Shown in pieces: positions 25,169-33,362 of a stretch of 64,000 bases of DNA. The DNA comes from Nocardia beijingensis NBRC 16342. Its GTDB lineage: Bacteria; Actinomycetota; Actinomycetes; Mycobacteriales; Mycobacteriaceae. The DNA lies in the NCBI RefSeq assembly GCF_001612785.1, contig NZ_BDBC01000021.1, forward strand, positions 1 to 64,000. Direction: 5' to 3'. The notes under the pieces were generated by a model. That model ran no database searches. It saw only the letters and a list, made by a program, of their open reading frames with translations, and had not been told where the DNA came from. The position numbers and the translations under genes were made by a program. Positions within the stretch are counted from its first letter, which is position 1, and every line of letters begins with the position of its first letter.

Positions 25169-25240
25169 ATGGCGATGCTGCTGTACTACCTACTCCTGCC
25201 GCTGTACCTGGCCGAAACATTCGTCGACGCACTGGATTGA
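25169..25240 (+). CDS. possible 23-residue membrane peptide
   Basis: An ATG at 25169, eight bases after a GGAG ribosome site, opens MAMLLYYLLLPLYLAETFVD and stops after three more residues. The peptide is a single hydrophobic helix with an acidic C-terminal end, as in known bacterial micro-membrane proteins. It lies in the 254-base gap between the L,D-transpeptidase stop and the hxlR stop. Codon use favours GC-rich third positions. Being so short it may be chance. Confidence 0.35.
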   Translation: MAMLLYYLLLPLYLAETFVDALD

Positions 25241-25267
25241 GTTCCGCCCGGCTCGCCCGCGTACCGG

Positions 25268-25738
25268 TCAACCGGCTTGTTCGGCCCCCGGCGGCTGGTG
25301 GAAGCCGGGCCCGGCCTTGGGTTCCACATCGCGCGGATCGATCGGTTCGCGGCAGTGGTCGCAGACCAGCATGGGTGAGGTCTCGTGGCCGCAGGTGCGG
25401 TGTTCCAGCACGACCGGCCTGCCCTCCGGCCCGGTCAGATGGTTGTCACCCCAGACCATCATGGCTGTGACGATCGGATACAACTCCCGGCCCGCCGCCG
25501 TCAGGTGGTAATCGACCCGGCCGCCGCCGTGGTCGGTGCGGGTGAAGATGCCCGCGTCGATCAGCATGCGCAGGCGGCTGGTGAGCAGATTGCGGTTGGT
25601 GATGCCGATATTGCGCGCGAAATCGCTGAACCGGTGCACCCCGAAGAACGCCTCGGCGATGAGCAGGATGGTCCACCGGTCGCCGAGCAGTTCGACGACG
25701 CGGGTAACCGAATCGTCGACCGGGCGCCGCAGTGTCAT
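25268..25738 (-). CDS. HxlR family transcriptional regulator
   Basis: A 156-residue winged-helix protein. VVELLGDRWTILLIAEAFFGVHRFSDF is the standard HxlR start, NIGITNRNLLTSRLRMLIDAGI the HTH, and DYHLTAAGRELYPIVTAMM the wing and dimer helix. The C-terminal extension carries C-x2-H followed by C-x2-C, a possible zinc site seen in longer family members. It is divergent from the P450 gene, with an inverted repeat in between, and probably controls that P450. Confidence 0.87.
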   Translation of the reverse strand: MTLRRPVDDSVTRVVELLGDRWTILLIAEAFFGVHRFSDFARNIGITNRNLLTSRLRMLIDAGIFTRTDHGGGRVDYHLTAAGRELYPIVTAMMVWGDNHLTGPEGRPVVLEHRTCGHETSPMLVCDHCREPIDPRDVEPKAGPGFHQPPGAEQAG

Positions 25739-25761
25739 GGCGACATCTTCGCATCTCGTGG

Positions 25762-25800
25762 CGGTATTGCTTTCCTACCGGCAGTATCGCAATAATACCG
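25762..25800. promoter_or_regulatory. inverted repeat between hxlR and P450
   Basis: CGGTATT at 25762-25768 and AATACCG at 25794-25800 are exact complements separated by 25 bases, with GCAATA/TATTGC echoes inside. The AT-rich arms contrast with the flanks. Position between the divergent genes suggests an HxlR operator or paired half-sites. Confidence 0.5.
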
Positions 25801-25844
25801 AGCAGGACCGGTGCCCGCTCCGGGCCGGACAGCTGGGAGTGTCG

Positions 25845-27098
25845 ATGACGACCACGAACCACCCGACCGACGACTACGTGCGCCTGCTCGACCCCGCAGT
25901 GCGGCCCGACCCGTACCCCGTCTTCGCACGGCTGCGCGACGCGGGCGCGTTCCGGATCGGCACGGCTCCGGTGGTCGTGCTGACCCGCTACGCCGATTGC
26001 GCCGCCGTGCTGCGCGATCCGCGCGCGAGCGTGGACCGGTCACTGGCCCGGGTGCAGCTGGGCTCGATGCCGATCTACGACGGCACCCGGGAAAACGGTG
26101 CGGCGCGGGCGAAACCGTCGTTCCTGTTCCTGGATCCGCCCGATCACACTCGGCTGCGCCGCCTGGTGTCCAAAGCGTTCACCCCGCGCGTCGTGCGGAG
26201 CCTCGAGCCGAGGATCGCCGAGATCGTCGACGACCTGCTCGACCAGCGCGCCCGCGCGGGCAGCCTCGACGCCGTCGATCACTTCGCCTATCCGCTGCCG
26301 GTGACCGTCATCTGCGAACTGCTCGGCGTCCCGCTGGCGGACGAAGCCCGGCTCAGCGCCTGGTCCGCGCTGCTGTCGCGCACGCTCGACCCCACTTCTC
26401 GCGCGGCCGCCCAGTTCCGCGCCGACCCGGCGGAGATCCAGCGCGCGGGCACCGAACTGTACGCCTACTTCGAGGAACTCACCGACCGCCGCCGCCACAC
26501 CCCCGGCCCCGATCTGCTGTCCGAACTCATCGCCGCCGAAGACGCCGGAGACGCGCTCACCCACGCGGAACTGATCTCGACCTGCGCGCTGCTGCTGGTC
26601 GCCGGGCACGAGACGACGGTCAACCTGATCGCCAACGCGACCCTCGCCCTGCTCCGCAGGCCGGACGAACTCGCCGCCCTGCGCGCGGACCCGGACCGGG
26701 CGGCGGGCGTCGTCGAGGAGACGTTGCGCTTCGACCCGCCGGTCCAGTTGATCCCGCGCATCGCCGCCGACGATCTGACCGTCGGCGGCACGGACATCCA
26801 GCGCGGCGACCTGGTGGTGCTGCTGATCGCCGCCGCGCACCGCGACCCCGCGATGTTCGGTGACCCCGACCGATTCGATCCGGCACGGGAGAACCGTCAC
26901 CTGGCCTTCGGCCTCGGGACGCACTTCTGTGTCGGCGCTCCCCTGGCCCGCCTGGAGGCGCGCGTGGCGTTGACCCGCTTCGCGCGACGAGTCGAAGCAC
27001 CCCGGCTGACGGCCGATCCGCCACCGTATCGGGAGCACGTCAATCTGCGCGGGCCGGCGCACCTGCCCGTCGAGTTCGCGGCGATCGCTCCCCGGTAG
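25845..27098 (+). CDS. cytochrome P450
   Basis: A 417-residue soluble bacterial P450. The oxygen-activation motif AGHETT is at 253-258, the K-helix ExxR at Glu292-Arg295, and the heme ligand loop FGLGTHFCVG ends at Cys362. All catalytic elements are intact, so it should hydroxylate a small molecule using a ferredoxin and reductase encoded elsewhere. The ATG at 25845 follows GGGAG. It is divergent from the HxlR gene and tail-to-tail with an SDR gene one base away. The substrate is unknown. Confidence 0.92.
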   Translation: MTTTNHPTDDYVRLLDPAVRPDPYPVFARLRDAGAFRIGTAPVVVLTRYADCAAVLRDPRASVDRSLARVQLGSMPIYDGTRENGAARAKPSFLFLDPPDHTRLRRLVSKAFTPRVVRSLEPRIAEIVDDLLDQRARAGSLDAVDHFAYPLPVTVICELLGVPLADEARLSAWSALLSRTLDPTSRAAAQFRADPAEIQRAGTELYAYFEELTDRRRHTPGPDLLSELIAAEDAGDALTHAELISTCALLLVAGHETTVNLIANATLALLRRPDELAALRADPDRAAGVVEETLRFDPPVQLIPRIAADDLTVGGTDIQRGDLVVLLIAAAHRDPAMFGDPDRFDPARENRHLAFGLGTHFCVGAPLARLEARVALTRFARRVEAPRLTADPPPYREHVNLRGPAHLPVEFAAIAPR

Positions 27099-27099
27099 C

Positions 27100-27747
27100 T
27101 CAGCCGTCGTAGGCGACGTGCGGCGTCCAGCCCTCGGCGGGGCGGGTGGCCGCCGTGTACAGCGCCTCGGCGACCCGGTCGCGGGTGAACGCTCCCTCGC
27201 CGAGAACTCCGTTGATCTGCACCGCGACCGCTCGAATCCCCTCGGGCGCGAGGGTGGCGTCCACACTGGTGACCAGATTGCGCACCGCCGCCTTCTGCAC
27301 ACCGAGCGAGGCGGCCCGGTGCCAGGGCTTGTCCGCGGCCGCGCTGCCGGTGACCAGCACGCGGGCGCCGTCGGACAGGAAGGGACGCGCCGCTTGCACG
27401 GCGGGCAGCAGCGCACCCGCGCCCACGGTGACGTCCTCGATCAGCTCGGCGACCGTCAGCCGCAACGGATCGGCCTCACGAAAGACGCTGGGATTGAAGT
27501 GCAACACGTCGATGCGGCCGTGCCGCTCGCCCACCCCCGTGACGACGCTGGCCACGTCGGCGGGGTCGCGCAAATCCACGCCGACGCCCTCGGCTTCGAA
27601 TCCCTGCTCGCGCAACTGCTCCGCCAGAGGTTCGGCCTCCTCGGGGTACCGGCAGGCCAGCACCGTAGTGAAGCCGTCGGCGGCGAACAGGCGGGCGACC
27701 GACAGCCCGACGCCGGGACCGGCGCCGAGCACCAGCAGCACGGTCAT
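27100..27747 (-). CDS. SDR family oxidoreductase lacking the catalytic tyrosine
   Basis: A 215-residue Rossmann protein. The cofactor motif GAGPGVG lies at 8-14 and the ACRYP loop after beta2 suggests NADP(H). The active-site region reads GSAAADKPWHRAASLGVQK: the Lys152 of YxxxK is present, but a leucine stands at the tyrosine position, and the NNAG motif is replaced by FNPS. It is therefore an atypical SDR that may bind cofactor without normal dehydrogenase chemistry. The ATG at 27747 was chosen over 27789 on the family start and a GGGCGGGAAA stretch. It converges on the P450 gene. Confidence 0.8.
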   Translation of the reverse strand: MTVLLVLGAGPGVGLSVARLFAADGFTTVLACRYPEEAEPLAEQLREQGFEAEGVGVDLRDPADVASVVTGVGERHGRIDVLHFNPSVFREADPLRLTVAELIEDVTVGAGALLPAVQAARPFLSDGARVLVTGSAAADKPWHRAASLGVQKAAVRNLVTSVDATLAPEGIRAVAVQINGVLGEGAFTRDRVAEALYTAATRPAEGWTPHVAYDG

Positions 27748-27904
27748 CGTTTCCCGCCCCCGGTCCGGGACCTGGTACCGGCCTGACACGGTGTTCGATC
27801 CGGGGCGCGCCGCGGCCGGTCATCCACCGGGCCGGTTGCCACCGACGTGTCCGATCGCCCAGCTACGCTCGGAAATTCCTGCGCGCGCGAGCGGCTCGCG
27901 CCGA

Positions 27905-30040
27905 TCATTCGACGACGGCCTTGATCCGCTCGAGGGTCTCGCGCATGCCCTCGACATTGGTCTTGCCGCGCGCCCAACCGGCCAGCAGCCAATACAGCCG
28001 CAACACCGGGTTGCTGTGCAGCTGGAACGACTCGGTGACTTCGGTGCCGCCGTCCACCGGTCGGAAAACGTAGCGCCAGGTGTTGATCGGCATGCCCCGC
28101 GGTCCGAGCACGGTGAACGCGAACTCCCGGCCGGGCTCGCAGGCGTCGATGCGGCACACCGTCGCGTACTTCAGTCCCCAGCCGTTGCGGTTGACATGAC
28201 CGCGGAACTTCACTCCGACCGCGGGTCCGGTCGCGCCGCCGAGCCACTCCGCGGCGAAGGTCTCCGGACTGAACCGCCCGGTGTTCTCGATGTCGCTGAC
28301 CAATTCCCAGATCTTGTCGGCCGGGGCGGCCATCCGGACCGTGACGCTGTCGTGCATGCGCCGAACGCTAGCAGGCGGTCCTGCCGTCGCTTGCGGCCGC
28401 GACCGGGCCGCCGCCAACCGGTCCGCCCAGCCGTCCACGTCCGCCAGCCGCTGGTCCGGCCGCAGCACCCAGCAGGCGGCGAGCAGATCATGACCGAAGT
28501 GCGCCAGGGCCGCGTGCCGCGGCCAGTGCGGGCGGGTCCACTCCGGGTCGTCGGTCGCCGAGTCGATGCCGCTGCGCACCACGCCGACCAGCTCGAATTG
28601 CAGATGCTGGACCAGCACCCACGCCCCGGCGTCCATCGGTTCGCGGCGCAGCCGGTCGAGCAGGGCGGTGGCGGCGGCGCACACCCGGTGTTCCAGCCAC
28701 TGGAAGGTGCGCCGGTGTCCGTGGGGCGCGACGCCGCGCAGCGCGAGCACGGCGACGGCGACACCGAGCAGCGTCTCCCAGAGCCGATCCCGGATCACGG
28801 GTCCGATCGGACCGCCCGTCGTGGCGACTCCGCCCGCGATCAGGGCGACCGGCGTGATGAAGACGACGGCCAGCGCGTAATTGCGCGGCACGAACAGCTC
28901 GATGCAGAACTGCAGCGCGGCGACGAGCGCGATCAGCGCGTATCCGGTCGGCCCGAGCTGGTAGATCAGCGCGAAGAGCCCGAGGCCCGCGATGGTGCCG
29001 ACGAACCGGTGGATGGCCCGCACCTGTCCGCGCACTCGGTCGGGTCCGGTCTGCAACACGATGAGGGCGCTGAGCACCGCCCAGTGCGGCCGCTCCAGAC
29101 CCAGCAGCGCGCTCAGCGCGCCTGCGCCCAGGCAGCCCGCGGCGACACGCATCGCGCTGATCGCCGCGTGCGAGGACAACGACAGGGAACGCTCGAGCCG
29201 GAAGCCGATGCCGGGGCGAGCGAACGAGACCAGGGGGTCGACCAGCAGATCGTCGGTGTCGTCGTCGGGCGCGTGCCCGGCGAGGTCGCGCCGCGCCTGC
29301 TGCAAGGTGGCGAGCAACTCGGCTTCCCGCGGGTCCGAAGGCAGGCCGGCGTCGTAGACCGCGGCCCACGCGTCGGCCATCGCGGCGGCCGCCCGGTGGC
29401 GCAGATCGATCGCGGGCGTCCCCTCCTCTCGCGCCGCGACGTAGGCGTCGACCGCCCGAACCGCCGCGCCGACCGCCATCCGTTCTGGCTTGCGGCGATC
29501 CCGCAACACCCCGGCCATCGAGACGACGATCGACGCGACGACACCGCAAGCCGTGCAGAACAACAGCGTCGCCACCGCGGTCCCGGCCTCCGCGGCTTTC
29601 ATCGCGCCCGCGCAGACCAGTGCGAAGAACAACGCGCCGGGCGGGCCGAGCCGCAACGCGTCGATGACGAACACAGCCACGACCGCGATAGCCGACACCA
29701 CCACGACCATGAGCAGGGACGAACCGAAGCCCGCGTCCAGCAGGCCGCCGATCAGCGCACCGGCGCCGGCAGCGGCCAGCAGCGCCGCGCCCGCGGCGAG
29801 GACGACCCTGCCGCGCACCCGGAACGGCCGTCCCTCCCCGTAGAGCACGGCGAAGGCGCCGAACATGACGAACACCGCCGCCTGGGGGTGACCGAGACCG
29901 GTGATGATCGTGGCGGGGACGGCGAACGCGAGCGCGGCGCGCAACGCCACGCTCCACCGCCGGCCCGCGGGCGGCAAGGCGAACAGCAGCGAGCCGACTC
30001 GGCCTCTCGGTGGCACCGGATCCGGGTATGTCGCGGCCAC
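27905..30040 (-). CDS. FUSC-family membrane protein fused in frame to an SRPBCC domain
   Basis: A 711-residue fusion. Residues 1 to about 545 are a FUSC/ArAE-like aromatic acid exporter protein: two sets of transmembrane helices, at about 25-190 and 300-440, each followed by a cytoplasmic helical part. From Met562 on, MHDSVTVRMAAPADKIWELV begins a complete 150-residue SRPBCC (START-like) lipid- or hydrophobe-binding domain ending in RIKAVVE. The two are joined by the proline-rich linker RSRPQATAGPPASVRR with no stop. The GTG at 30040, five bases after AAAGGAC, is preferred over a GTG at 30079. A second translation start at Met562 (28357) is possible. Confidence 0.75.
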   Translation of the reverse strand: MAATYPDPVPPRGRVGSLLFALPPAGRRWSVALRAALAFAVPATIITGLGHPQAAVFVMFGAFAVLYGEGRPFRVRGRVVLAAGAALLAAAGAGALIGGLLDAGFGSSLLMVVVVSAIAVVAVFVIDALRLGPPGALFFALVCAGAMKAAEAGTAVATLLFCTACGVVASIVVSMAGVLRDRRKPERMAVGAAVRAVDAYVAAREEGTPAIDLRHRAAAAMADAWAAVYDAGLPSDPREAELLATLQQARRDLAGHAPDDDTDDLLVDPLVSFARPGIGFRLERSLSLSSHAAISAMRVAAGCLGAGALSALLGLERPHWAVLSALIVLQTGPDRVRGQVRAIHRFVGTIAGLGLFALIYQLGPTGYALIALVAALQFCIELFVPRNYALAVVFITPVALIAGGVATTGGPIGPVIRDRLWETLLGVAVAVLALRGVAPHGHRRTFQWLEHRVCAAATALLDRLRREPMDAGAWVLVQHLQFELVGVVRSGIDSATDDPEWTRPHWPRHAALAHFGHDLLAACWVLRPDQRLADVDGWADRLAAARSRPQATAGPPASVRRMHDSVTVRMAAPADKIWELVSDIENTGRFSPETFAAEWLGGATGPAVGVKFRGHVNRNGWGLKYATVCRIDACEPGREFAFTVLGPRGMPINTWRYVFRPVDGGTEVTESFQLHSNPVLRLYWLLAGWARGKTNVEGMRETLERIKAVVE

Positions 30041-30095
30041 CTGCTGTCCTTTCTGCTCTGGACGATCCACCTGGTGCACACATTAGATTCGGGGC

Positions 30096-31514
30096 ATGAC
30101 CGCCGACGCTCATCTTCCGCTACCCTCGCGCGTCCACGCCTTCGGCGACGACGCGCTCGGTGATCACGACGCCGTCGCCTTGGCCGCGCTGGTGCGCGAC
30201 GGTGCGGTGTCGCCGCGCGAACTCGCCGCCGCCGCGGTGGCGCGCGCCGAGCAGGTGGAGCAGCTGGCGGCCGTCGCCTACCGCAGCTACGCGCAACCGC
30301 TGCTGCCCGCCGAGCGGACCGGCGCCTTCTACGGCGTGCCCAGTTTCGTGAAGGACAACACGGACGTGGCGGGCATGCCGACCAATCAGGGCACGGCCGC
30401 GTTCCGCGCGCGACCGGCCCGCGCGCACAGCGGCTACACCCGGCAGTTCCTCAGCACCGGCCTCACCGTGCTCGGCAAGAGCGCAATGCCCGAGTTCGGC
30501 TTCAACGCCAGCAGCGAGACGCCGCATCTCGCGCCGACGCGCAATCCCTGGCACACCGGCCATTCGGTGGGCGGCTCGTCGGGCGGGGCGGCCGCGCTGG
30601 TCGCGGCGGGTGTCGTCCCGATCGCACACGGCAACGACGGCGGTGGTTCCATCCGGATTCCGGCGGCGTGCGCTGGGCTGGTCGGTTTGAAGCCGACGCG
30701 GGGGCGGCACGTGGTGTCCGGGCTGGCGCGCACGCTGCCGGTCGACATCGTCAGTGAGGGGGTGCTGACCAGGACGGTCCGTGACACGGCGGTGTACGCC
30801 GCGGCGGCCGAGCGCTATTGGCGCAATCCCGCGCTGCGGCCGATCGGACGCGTGGACGGTCCGCCGACCCGGCGCATGCGGGTGGCGCTGGTGCTCGACA
30901 ACCTCGCGGGGCCGCTGGCCGCGGGGCCGACCCGGGCGGCCGTCGAAAGCGTCGCGCGCACACTCGAATCCGGCGGTCATTCGGTGGAACCGGTGCCGCT
31001 GCCGTTCGATGCCACCATCGAGAGCGCCTTCCTGCACTACTGGGGCCTGCTCGCGGCCGCGATCACCACGACGGGCCGGTTCATCGACCGCCGGTTCGAC
31101 GCGCGTCGCGTGGACGATCTGACCGTCGGCCTGCGCGCCTTGTTCCTGCGCCGCGCCCTGCACGCCCCGTTGACGCTCTACCGCCTCCGCGCGGCGGCCG
31201 CCACCTACGAGCAGGCGCTCGGCCCCTACGACGCGGTTCTGCTGCCAACGCTCGGGCACACCACACCCGAACTCGGCTATCTCAGCCCGACCGTGCCGTT
31301 CGACGAACTGATCGAGCGGTTGCGCGCCTACGTCTGCTTCACCCCGATCAACAACATCACCGGAACACCGGCCATCACGGTTCCCGCAGGCCTCACCGAC
31401 GCCGGGCTGCCCATCGGCGTGCAGTTCGCCGCCACCCGCGGCAACGAGCGCACCCTGCTGGAGCTGGCCTACCTGATCGAGGCCGAGCGGCCGTTCCCCC
31501 GCCTGGATCGCTGA
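30096..31514 (+). CDS. amidase signature family amidase
   Basis: A 472-residue AS-family amidohydrolase. The Ser-cisSer-Lys triad is complete: Lys86 in FVKDNTD, the cis-serine in GGSSGGAAA at about 162, and the nucleophile serine in GNDGGGSIRIPA at 185. The C-terminal GTPAITVPAG with LPIGVQFAA is also standard. It should hydrolyse a small amide in the cytoplasm. It is divergent from the FUSC-SRPBCC gene across a 55-base gap. Its transcript runs into the 21-bp repeat array. Confidence 0.9.
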   Translation: MTADAHLPLPSRVHAFGDDALGDHDAVALAALVRDGAVSPRELAAAAVARAEQVEQLAAVAYRSYAQPLLPAERTGAFYGVPSFVKDNTDVAGMPTNQGTAAFRARPARAHSGYTRQFLSTGLTVLGKSAMPEFGFNASSETPHLAPTRNPWHTGHSVGGSSGGAAALVAAGVVPIAHGNDGGGSIRIPAACAGLVGLKPTRGRHVVSGLARTLPVDIVSEGVLTRTVRDTAVYAAAAERYWRNPALRPIGRVDGPPTRRMRVALVLDNLAGPLAAGPTRAAVESVARTLESGGHSVEPVPLPFDATIESAFLHYWGLLAAAITTTGRFIDRRFDARRVDDLTVGLRALFLRRALHAPLTLYRLRAAAATYEQALGPYDAVLLPTLGHTTPELGYLSPTVPFDELIERLRAYVCFTPINNITGTPAITVPAGLTDAGLPIGVQFAATRGNERTLLELAYLIEAERPFPRLDR

Positions 31515-31515
31515 G

Positions 31516-31782
31516 CCGTTCCACCCGAGCGCTGGGCCGGATCGCCCGAGCAGGGGGCCCGATCGCCCGAGCACTAGGCGGATCGCCCAAGCATGGCCCC
31601 GATCGCCCAAGCGCGAGGGCGTTTCACCCGAGGGCGGGGCCGTTCCACCCGAGCGCGGGCCGGATCGCCCGAGGGCGGGGCCGTTCCACCCGAGCGCGGG
31701 GCCGTTCCACCCGAGCGCGGGGCCGTTCCACCCGAGCAGGGGGCCGGATCGCCCGAGCGCGGGCCAGAATCGCCCGCCCCGC
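31516..31782. repeat. minisatellite of about 12.5 copies of a 21-bp unit
   Basis: Units begin at 31516, 31537, 31558, 31579, 31598, 31619, 31640, 31660, 31681, 31702, 31723 and 31744, with a decayed half unit from 31764. Most are 21 bp, two are 20 and one is 18-19. Two forms alternate, CCGTTCCACCCGAGCGCGGGG and CCGGATCGCCCGAGC with a variable tail; the three units from 31681 are nearly identical. The array fills the gap between the amidase stop and the converging CDF gene. A 21-bp unit keeps the reading frame, so repeated heptapeptides can be read on both strands, but no start with a ribosome site is seen. Confidence 0.9.
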
Positions 31783-31850
31783 AACGCGACGCCGGATTCC
31801 CTCCGCTCCCCTGGCGCCTATAAGCGTCGTGCGCGTGGCGCGCCGGTAGG
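31783..31850. other. spacer after the repeat array
   Basis: Unique sequence between the decayed last repeat and the CDF gene stop. I see no gene and no clear hairpin. Confidence 0.4.
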
Positions 31851-32858
31851 TCAGCGCGCGACGGGGTTCGCCGCCGACGACGGACGGTCGCGATGCACCG
31901 GGCCGTGGGCGTCGTCGCAGTGGTCTTCCAGCACCGGCAGCAGGCGCTGCGCGTCCACCCCGTCAGAGGCGGTCACGGCGTGGGAATGGTCGACCTGCAA
32001 AGTGGTGTGGGTGATGCCGTAGTCGTGGTCGAGCAGGTGCTCGATCCGCTGGCGCAGGCCGTGGCAGTCGGCGCCCGGCCGGACCAGTACGTGCGCCGAC
32101 AGCGCGATGTCACCGGAGGTGATCTGCCAGACGTGCAGATCGTGCACCTCGTCGACGCCATCGATGTCCACCAGGCCGCGGCCGAGCGCGTCGGGATCGA
32201 CGCCCGCCGGCGCCGCCTCCAGGAAGATCCGGCCGGATTCGCGCACCAGTCCAAGCCCCGCCTTGACCATCAGGGCGACGACGATCAGCGTGGCGATCGC
32301 GTCGGCCCTGGCGAAGCCGGTGGTGAGCACGACGAGACCGGCCACCGCGGTGGCGATGAACCCGTACAGGTCGTTGAGCACGTGCTGGAAGGCGCCCTCC
32401 ACGTTCAGGCTGGCGCGATTGGCCTTGCTGATCGCCCAGGTGGCCGCGATGTTGACCACCACACCGGCCAGTGCGGTCGCCAGCACGAGGCCGCCGGTCA
32501 CCTCCGGCGGCTCCAGCAGCCTGCGCACGGCCTCATAGGTGAGCCAGCCCGCCAGCACGAGCAGCGTGACGCCGTTGGCCTGTGCCGAGAGGATCTCGGC
32601 GCGCTTGTAGCCGTAGGTGTACTTGCCGTTCGCCGGACGCGCCGCGAGCCGGATCGCGATGAGCGCGAGGACAATGGACGCGGCGTCGGTGAGCATGTGC
32701 GCCGCGTCCGACAGCAGGGCCAGCGAGTTGGCCAGCAGGCCGATCACGACCTCGACCGACATGAAGCCGAGGATGAGGGCGAGCGCGATGGTCAGCCAGC
32801 GGCGATCGGCCTGACCGGAGAGCGCGTGCCCGTGCGCGTGCCCGTGTTCGTGTCCCAT
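31851..32858 (-). CDS. cation diffusion facilitator (CzcD/ZntA-like CDF) metal exporter
   Basis: A 335-residue six-helix metal/proton antiporter. The N-terminus MGHEHGHAHGHALSG is histidine-rich and likely binds Zn, Co or similar ions. LLSDAAHMLTDAASI holds the HxxxD site of helix II and FQHVLNDLYGF the matching HxxxD of helix V. The C-terminal cytoplasmic domain HDLHVWQITSGDIALSAHVLV is typical. The ATG at 32858 has GAAGGGG; a start at 32894 would overlap a palindrome. It exports divalent metal from the cytoplasm. Confidence 0.92.
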   Translation of the reverse strand: MGHEHGHAHGHALSGQADRRWLTIALALILGFMSVEVVIGLLANSLALLSDAAHMLTDAASIVLALIAIRLAARPANGKYTYGYKRAEILSAQANGVTLLVLAGWLTYEAVRRLLEPPEVTGGLVLATALAGVVVNIAATWAISKANRASLNVEGAFQHVLNDLYGFIATAVAGLVVLTTGFARADAIATLIVVALMVKAGLGLVRESGRIFLEAAPAGVDPDALGRGLVDIDGVDEVHDLHVWQITSGDIALSAHVLVRPGADCHGLRQRIEHLLDHDYGITHTTLQVDHSHAVTASDGVDAQRLLPVLEDHCDDAHGPVHRDRPSSAANPVAR

Positions 32859-32885
32859 CGACCCAGCCCCTTCCGGCACCTGATG

Positions 32886-32895
32886 TATGCGCATA
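32886..32895. promoter_or_regulatory. TATGCGCATA palindrome upstream of CDF gene
   Basis: A perfect 10-bp palindrome, 27 bases before the CDF start, with an additional ATCTGCAT stretch beside it. AT-rich imperfect palindromes of this kind are bound by ArsR/SmtB metal sensors upstream of exporters. No such regulator gene is in the window. Confidence 0.35.
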
Positions 32896-32993
32896 TCTGC
32901 ATCTGTTGTGGGTAGCTTAACCCACCCCGAGCGGTCTGCGACAGGGCAGCCGAGTGAACTGGATCACGTCGCACATCGTTTCGGCGAGCGGAT

Positions 32994-33362
32994 TCAGCCG
33001 ACCAGGGCGTGCACTGCCGCGTAGCTCGACACTGTGGCGATAACCCCTGCGGAGACACTGACGACCACGTTCGTCACCGCGTAGAAGTACGCGCCGCGCT
33101 CGGCCAGCCGCACGGTTTCGTAGCTGAAAGTGCTGTAAGTGGTCAGCGCGCCGCAGAATCCAGTGCCGAGCAGTACGAACAGCGGCGAGGACAACGCCGT
33201 CCCCGCCCCGCTGAGAGCGCCGAGTACCAGACAGCCGATCACGTTGACCGCGAAGGTGCCCCACGGGAACAGGCTGTCGCGACGATCCTGCACCGCGCGA
33301 TCGATGAGATACCGCAACGGTGCGCCGATCGCGCCGCCGACCAAGACCAGCACAACGGTCAT
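32994..33362 (-). CDS. crcB: fluoride channel FluC/CrcB subunit
   Basis: A 122-residue four-helix membrane protein. GGAIGAPLRYLIDR at 9-22, FAVNVIGCLVLGAL in helix 2, GFCGALTTYSTFSYET in helix 3 and a final helix are the CrcB pattern; the STFS segment forms the polar track for fluoride. It overlaps the other subunit gene by ATGA. Actinobacteria often encode two subunits that form a heterodimeric, dual-topology channel. It lowers cytoplasmic fluoride. Confidence 0.92.
   Translation of the reverse strand: MTVVLVLVGGAIGAPLRYLIDRAVQDRRDSLFPWGTFAVNVIGCLVLGALSGAGTALSSPLFVLLGTGFCGALTTYSTFSYETVRLAERGAYFYAVTNVVVSVSAGVIATVSSYAAVHALVG

Noticed and set aside
25014..25268. Riboswitch or structured RNA after the L,D-transpeptidase gene
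   Set aside because: I could find no conserved fold or strong hairpin; only a short candidate peptide gene was supported.
27146..30163. A 1005-codon open frame on the plus strand
   Set aside because: It is opposite the SDR and FUSC-SRPBCC genes, both of which have clear family motifs.
31516..31782. CRISPR array
   Set aside because: The units are contiguous with no unique spacers, and no cas genes are present.
31593..31823. A plus-strand frame coding repeated GAVPPER heptads within the repeat array
   Set aside because: The heptads follow from the 21-bp unit. There is no ribosome site, the other strand is open too, and no homologous peptide is known to me.
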